Positions 7,144-7,492 of a stretch of 7,492 bases of DNA are shown here, in pieces (the first letter of the stretch is position 1; every line of letters starts with the position of its first letter). The stretch spans positions 1 to 7,492 of the forward strand of contig JAPPKI010000449.1 of NCBI GenBank assembly GCA_028820035.1, in the 5' to 3' direction. Made by a program: the position numbers and the translations under genes. This stretch comes from a bacterium. GTDB taxonomy: Bacteria; Actinomycetota; Acidimicrobiia; Acidimicrobiales; Bin134. Under the pieces are notes generated by a model. The model searched no databases. It saw nothing but the letters and a program-made list of their open reading frames with translations, and was not told where the DNA came from.

Positions 7144-7492
7144 TGCACCTCATCATCGCGCTTGGCGCGTCGGCGGCGACGGGTGCGACGGGTTGATGCC
7201 AGCTCCACGGCCTCGTCCATAGCCGTTTGCATGGCTTCTCGCAGGCGGACGGTGAATTCGCTGCGCTGGTGGGACGACAACCGACCGTTCTCGGTATCGG
7301 GAGGCAGGAGTGGTTCACCGATCACGATGGACACCGGCACCCTCCGTAGGAATTTGGCCTTGGGGGGCATGGCCTCCTCCGTGCCAGCAATGCCCACCGG
7401 GAGGATCGGCACTCCGGTTCGAGCAGCCAGAAAAGCAGCGCCCCCGAAAATCTCCCCCACCTCCCGACCCGAATGGCGAGTGCCCTCAGGGA
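7140..7492 (-). CDS. PlsC/AGPAT-type 1-acyl-glycerol-3-phosphate acyltransferase family, N-terminus outside window
   Basis: The minus-strand frame is open to the right window edge and gives the last 116 residues of a glycerolipid acyltransferase. The visible part begins with PEGTR (residues 1-5 of the fragment), the conserved substrate-binding block III that normally reads FPEGTR. It continues with GGAAFLAARTGVPILPVGIAG, containing block IV (VPILPVGI). The catalytic H-x-x-x-x-D block would lie upstream, outside the window, so activity cannot be confirmed. Family members move an acyl chain from acyl-CoA or acyl-ACP to lysophosphatidate or a related lipid at the inner face of the membrane; the exact acceptor is unknown. 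The segment after GEPLLPPD (about residues 58-65) is a helical tail that becomes very basic (RRTRRRRRAKR) before ending DDEVQ. This tail might bind acidic lipids. The stop codon overlaps the cupin start (GTGA). A start at the internal GTG at 7460 is rejected because the family motif continues upstream of it. Confidence 0.9.
   Translation of the reverse strand, partial: PEGTRHSGREVGEIFGGAAFLAARTGVPILPVGIAGTEEAMPPKAKFLRRVPVSIVIGEPLLPPDTENGRLSSHQRSEFTVRLREAMQTAMDEAVELASTRRTRRRRRAKRDDEVQ
7147..7151 (-). promoter_or_regulatory. Ribosome binding site of the cupin gene, inside the acyltransferase gene end
   Basis: GAGGT on the minus strand lies 3 bases before the GTG at 7143. It is one of the more convincing Shine-Dalgarno sites in the window. 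Together with the GTGA stop/start overlap it decides the cupin start and suggests that ribosomes ending the acyltransferase re-initiate on the cupin gene. Confidence 0.6.

Noticed and set aside
1..7492. Defence system, biosynthetic cluster, mobile element or CRISPR array
   Set aside because: No nuclease, transposase, integrase, toxin-antitoxin, repeat-spacer or modular synthase signature is present. All genes belong to common housekeeping or envelope families.

Overview
The window is a gene-dense stretch in which every supported gene lies on the minus strand. It reads from 7492 down to 1 as seven co-directional coding regions separated by 11-52 bases or overlapping by 4. The DNA is GC-rich. 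Three predicted lipoproteins carry long Thr/Pro/Ala-rich linkers. GTG starts are common and Shine-Dalgarno signals are weak. The gene set (Cys-less thiolase-like protein, classical SDR, PlsC-type acyltransferase, TAP-family S33 hydrolase) suggests a high-GC actinobacterium, possibly of the Acidimicrobiia. That assignment is inferred from gene content and style, not from a marker gene.

Layout in transcription order: (1) the C-terminal part of a PlsC/AGPAT-type acyltransferase, entering from the right edge (7492-7140); (2) a two-cupin protein coupled to it by a GTGA start/stop overlap (7143-6367); (3) an alpha/beta-hydrolase lipoprotein of the TAP/S33 peptidase family (6355-4748); (4) a class A beta-lactamase-like serine hydrolase lipoprotein (4733-3573) with a 24-base tandem repeat inside the gene; (5) a classical short-chain dehydrogenase/reductase (3522-2695); (6) a large lipoprotein ending in a complete NodB/CE4 polysaccharide deacetylase domain (2658-973); (7) a thiolase-like protein of the SCP2/Ltp type that lacks the catalytic cysteine and runs off the left edge (920-1).

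Two themes are mixed. Three secreted, membrane-anchored hydrolases (peptidase/esterase-like, beta-lactamase-like, polysaccharide deacetylase) point to work at the cell envelope. The acyltransferase, SDR and thiolase-like protein point to lipid or acyl-CoA metabolism. The close spacing allows one or two operons, but nothing in the sequence proves that the products share a pathway.

No tRNA, rRNA, CRISPR array, insertion sequence, attachment site, convincing promoter or rho-independent terminator was seen. No stretch longer than about 55 bases lacks a gene. I found no clear evidence of a new multi-gene system. The most notable items are the domain architecture of the deacetylase, the in-gene repeat and altered active-site motifs of the beta-lactamase-like protein, and the Cys-less thiolase.
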